NCBI RefSeq assembly: GCF_001679645.1
Contig: NZ_LRUN01000051.1
Location: 1 to 64,000, forward strand
Direction of reading: 5' to 3'
Origin: Pseudomonas bananamidigenes
Lineage (GTDB): Bacteria; Pseudomonadota; Gammaproteobacteria; Pseudomonadales; Pseudomonadaceae
Length of the DNA stretch: 64,000 bases
A model generated the notes under the pieces. The model made no database searches. It saw nothing but the letters and a program-made list of their open reading frames with translations, and was not told where the DNA came from. The translations under genes were made by a program, and so were the position numbers. This document shows positions 62,362 to 64,000 of the stretch, piece by piece (the first letter of the stretch is position 1; each line of letters begins with the position of its first letter).

Positions 62362-64000
62362 TTAAACGGTAAACGCGTCTTGCAGCAGTTTTTCCTGCTG
62401 CTCGGCGTGCATCGATGCGTAACCACATGCAGGTGCAGCAGAAGCCTCACGGCCCGCGTACTCGAGTACGAGAGACTTGTTGAGGTTGCTGATGCTGCGA
62501 CGCAGGTGGTGCTGGCTGCAGTACCAGGCGCCCTGGTTCATCGGCTCTTCCTGACACCAGACGGCCGCTTTGGCGTTGGTGTAAGGAGCCAGGACTTCTT
62601 TCAAGTCGTCCTCAGGGAACGGGTACAGCTGCTCGATACGCACGATGGCGATATCTTCGCGGCCTTCGGCACGGCGTTTTTCCAGCAGGTCGTAGTAAAC
62701 CTTGCCGCTGCACAGAACCACGCGCTCGACCTTTTTCGGGTCCAGTGCATCGATTTCCGGGATAACGGTCTGGAACGAACCCTCGGCCAGATCTTCCAGC
62801 GTCGAGATTGCCAGTTTGTGACGCAGCAGCGACTTCGGAGTCAGCACTACCAGCGGCTTGCGCAGCGGGCGGATCACCTGACGGCGCAGCAAGTGGTAGA
62901 TCTGCGCAGGAGTCGTCGGCATGCACACCTGAATGTTGTGCTCGGCGCACAGCTGCAGGTAACGCTCAAGACGTGCCGAGCTGTGCTCAGGGCCCTGGCC
63001 TTCGTAGCCGTGCGGCAGCAGCATGGTCAGACCGCAGAGACGGCCCCACTTGTGCTCGCCGCTGGTGATGAACTGGTCGATCACGACCTGCGCACCGTTG
63101 GCGAAGTCGCCGAACTGGGCTTCCCAGATCACCAGCGCGTTCGGCGTGGTGGTCGAGTAACCGTATTCGAACGCCAGTACCGCTTCTTCCGACAGGAACG
63201 AGTCGTACAGTTCGAAACGCGGCTGACCCTCGAACAGATGCTTCAACGGCACGTAGGTGCCCGCATCTTTCTGGTTGTGCAGAACAGCGTGACGGTGCGA
63301 GAACGTACCGCGGCCGATGTCCTGACCGGTCATGCGGATCGGGTGACCTTCGAACTGCAGGGTCGCGTATGCCATGGTTTCGGCATAACCCCAGTTGATC
63401 GGCAAGCCGCCGGCCTGCATCTTCTGGCGGTCTTCATAGATCTTCGCGACCTGGCGCTGAACCACGAAACCTTCTGGAATTTCCAGCAGCTTGGCGGACA
63501 GTTCCTGCAGGGTCTTCAGATCGAAACGAGTGTCGTGACGTGCAGTCCAGGTGTGGCCCAGATACGGACGCCAGTCCACGAACAGTTCTTTGTTCGGCTC
63601 TTTGACCAGCGACTTCACCACGTGCAGACCATTGTCCAGCGCGTTGCGGTATTCGTCGACTTTCGCCTGGACACGCTCTGCGTCCAGTACACCGGCCTGG
63701 GTCAGGCGATCAGCGTACAGCTCACGGGTGGTGCGCTGCTTGGTGATCTGCTGATACATCAGCGGCTGGGTGCCGCTTGGCTCGTCGGCCTCGTTGTGGC
63801 CGCGACGACGGTAGCAGACCAGGTCGATCACCACGTCACGCTTGAACTGCATGCGGTAGTCGATGGCCAGCTGGGTCACGAACAGTACGGCTTCCGGATC
63901 ATCGCCATTCACATGGAGGATCGGCGCCTGGATCATCTTCGCAACGTCGGTCGCGTACTCGGTGGAGCGCGAGTCCAGCGGGTTGCTGATGGTGAAACCG
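62362..64000 (-). CDS. sucA: 2-oxoglutarate dehydrogenase E1, C-terminal part (runs off window)
   Basis: The window has the last 545 or so residues; the enzyme is normally about 940. At the window edge the sequence reads GFTISNPLDSRSTEYATDVA, then KMIQAPILHVNGDDPEAVL with the thiamine diphosphate and Mg pocket. Later HRRGHNEADEPSGTQP, GRGTFSHRHAVLHNQ and LPHGYEGQGPEHSSARLER are E1o signatures. It decarboxylates 2-oxoglutarate and passes succinyl to SucB. The stop is TAA at 62362. The start is outside. Confidence 0.96.
   Translation of the reverse strand, partial: GFTISNPLDSRSTEYATDVAKMIQAPILHVNGDDPEAVLFVTQLAIDYRMQFKRDVVIDLVCYRRRGHNEADEPSGTQPLMYQQITKQRTTRELYADRLTQAGVLDAERVQAKVDEYRNALDNGLHVVKSLVKEPNKELFVDWRPYLGHTWTARHDTRFDLKTLQELSAKLLEIPEGFVVQRQVAKIYEDRQKMQAGGLPINWGYAETMAYATLQFEGHPIRMTGQDIGRGTFSHRHAVLHNQKDAGTYVPLKHLFEGQPRFELYDSFLSEEAVLAFEYGYSTTTPNALVIWEAQFGDFANGAQVVIDQFITSGEHKWGRLCGLTMLLPHGYEGQGPEHSSARLERYLQLCAEHNIQVCMPTTPAQIYHLLRRQVIRPLRKPLVVLTPKSLLRHKLAISTLEDLAEGSFQTVIPEIDALDPKKVERVVLCSGKVYYDLLEKRRAEGREDIAIVRIEQLYPFPEDDLKEVLAPYTNAKAAVWCQEEPMNQGAWYCSQHHLRRSISNLNKSLVLEYAGREASAAPACGYASMHAEQQEKLLQDAFTV

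Overview
The window is ordinary chromosomal DNA of a Pseudomonas, most like the P. fluorescens group. This follows from gene order (sucA-sucB-lpdG-sucC-sucD, the cob cluster, crbS/mxtR, hda next to NlpC/P60 lipoproteins), high GC, Pseudomonas-type REP sequences (GTGGGAGCGAGC cores) and strong AGGAGG-type ribosome sites. There is no prophage, insertion sequence, integron or CRISPR array. Base composition looks even throughout, apart from the edge of an Rhs-type polymorphic toxin gene.

Layout. 1-4.5 kb: N-terminal part of an Rhs protein, then a coupled XRE-regulator/unknown/Sel1 operon, a DUF1232 membrane protein and an FKBP lipoprotein. 4.7-7.7 kb: a membrane-anchored di-heme peroxidase overlapping a membrane-anchored SrpA-like catalase. 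7.8-8.5 kb: a duplicated tRNA-Val/tRNA-Asp cassette. 8.5-16.5 kb: rdgC, a REP doublet, a BASS transporter, a guanidine-II riboswitch with its sugE/gdx exporter, an LplT-PlsC fusion, a TDT channel, a cupin, and a divergent MFS/TetR pair. 16.6-25.3 kb: the transporter-linked hybrid kinase CrbS/MxtR, rmuC, a 949-bp gene-poor stretch, two small unknown proteins and a FadL-type porin. 25.4-27.8 kb: periplasmic glutathione peroxidase, a 41-residue membrane protein coupled to an MFS gene, and its MarR regulator with two matching operators.

27.9-37.05 kb is a ten-gene late cobalamin operon (cobO-cobB-bluB-cbiB-cobD-cobQ-cobU-cobT-cobC-cobS, minus strand). It is headed by a cobalamin riboswitch, nearly all its genes overlap, and one REP unit interrupts it. 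It carries corrin amidation, adenosylation, aminopropanol attachment, DMB synthesis and nucleotide-loop assembly. 37.2-46.7 kb holds a sorbosone-dehydrogenase-like lipoprotein, two NlpC/P60 lipoproteins, hda, an AI-2E/PerM transporter, a DUF2066 protein and purM-purN. 46.8-57 kb holds a frameshifted chemoreceptor, OsmC, pirin, a frameshifted dienelactone hydrolase, htpG with a sigma-32 promoter, two overlapping thioesterases, a small Ala-rich lipoprotein, MAPEG, DUF599 and brnQ. The end is the TCA-cycle operon sucA(partial)-sucB-lpdG-sucC-sucD on the minus strand.

I found no convincing new multi-gene system. The points most worth a second look are two single-base deletions 2.7 kb apart in intact-looking genes, the unannotated 41-aa coupled membrane protein, the guanidine-II and cobalamin switches with readable pairings, the MarR and TetR palindromes, paired DnaA boxes upstream of two unrelated genes, and an Rhs protein with no visible PAAR motif or neighbouring chaperone.
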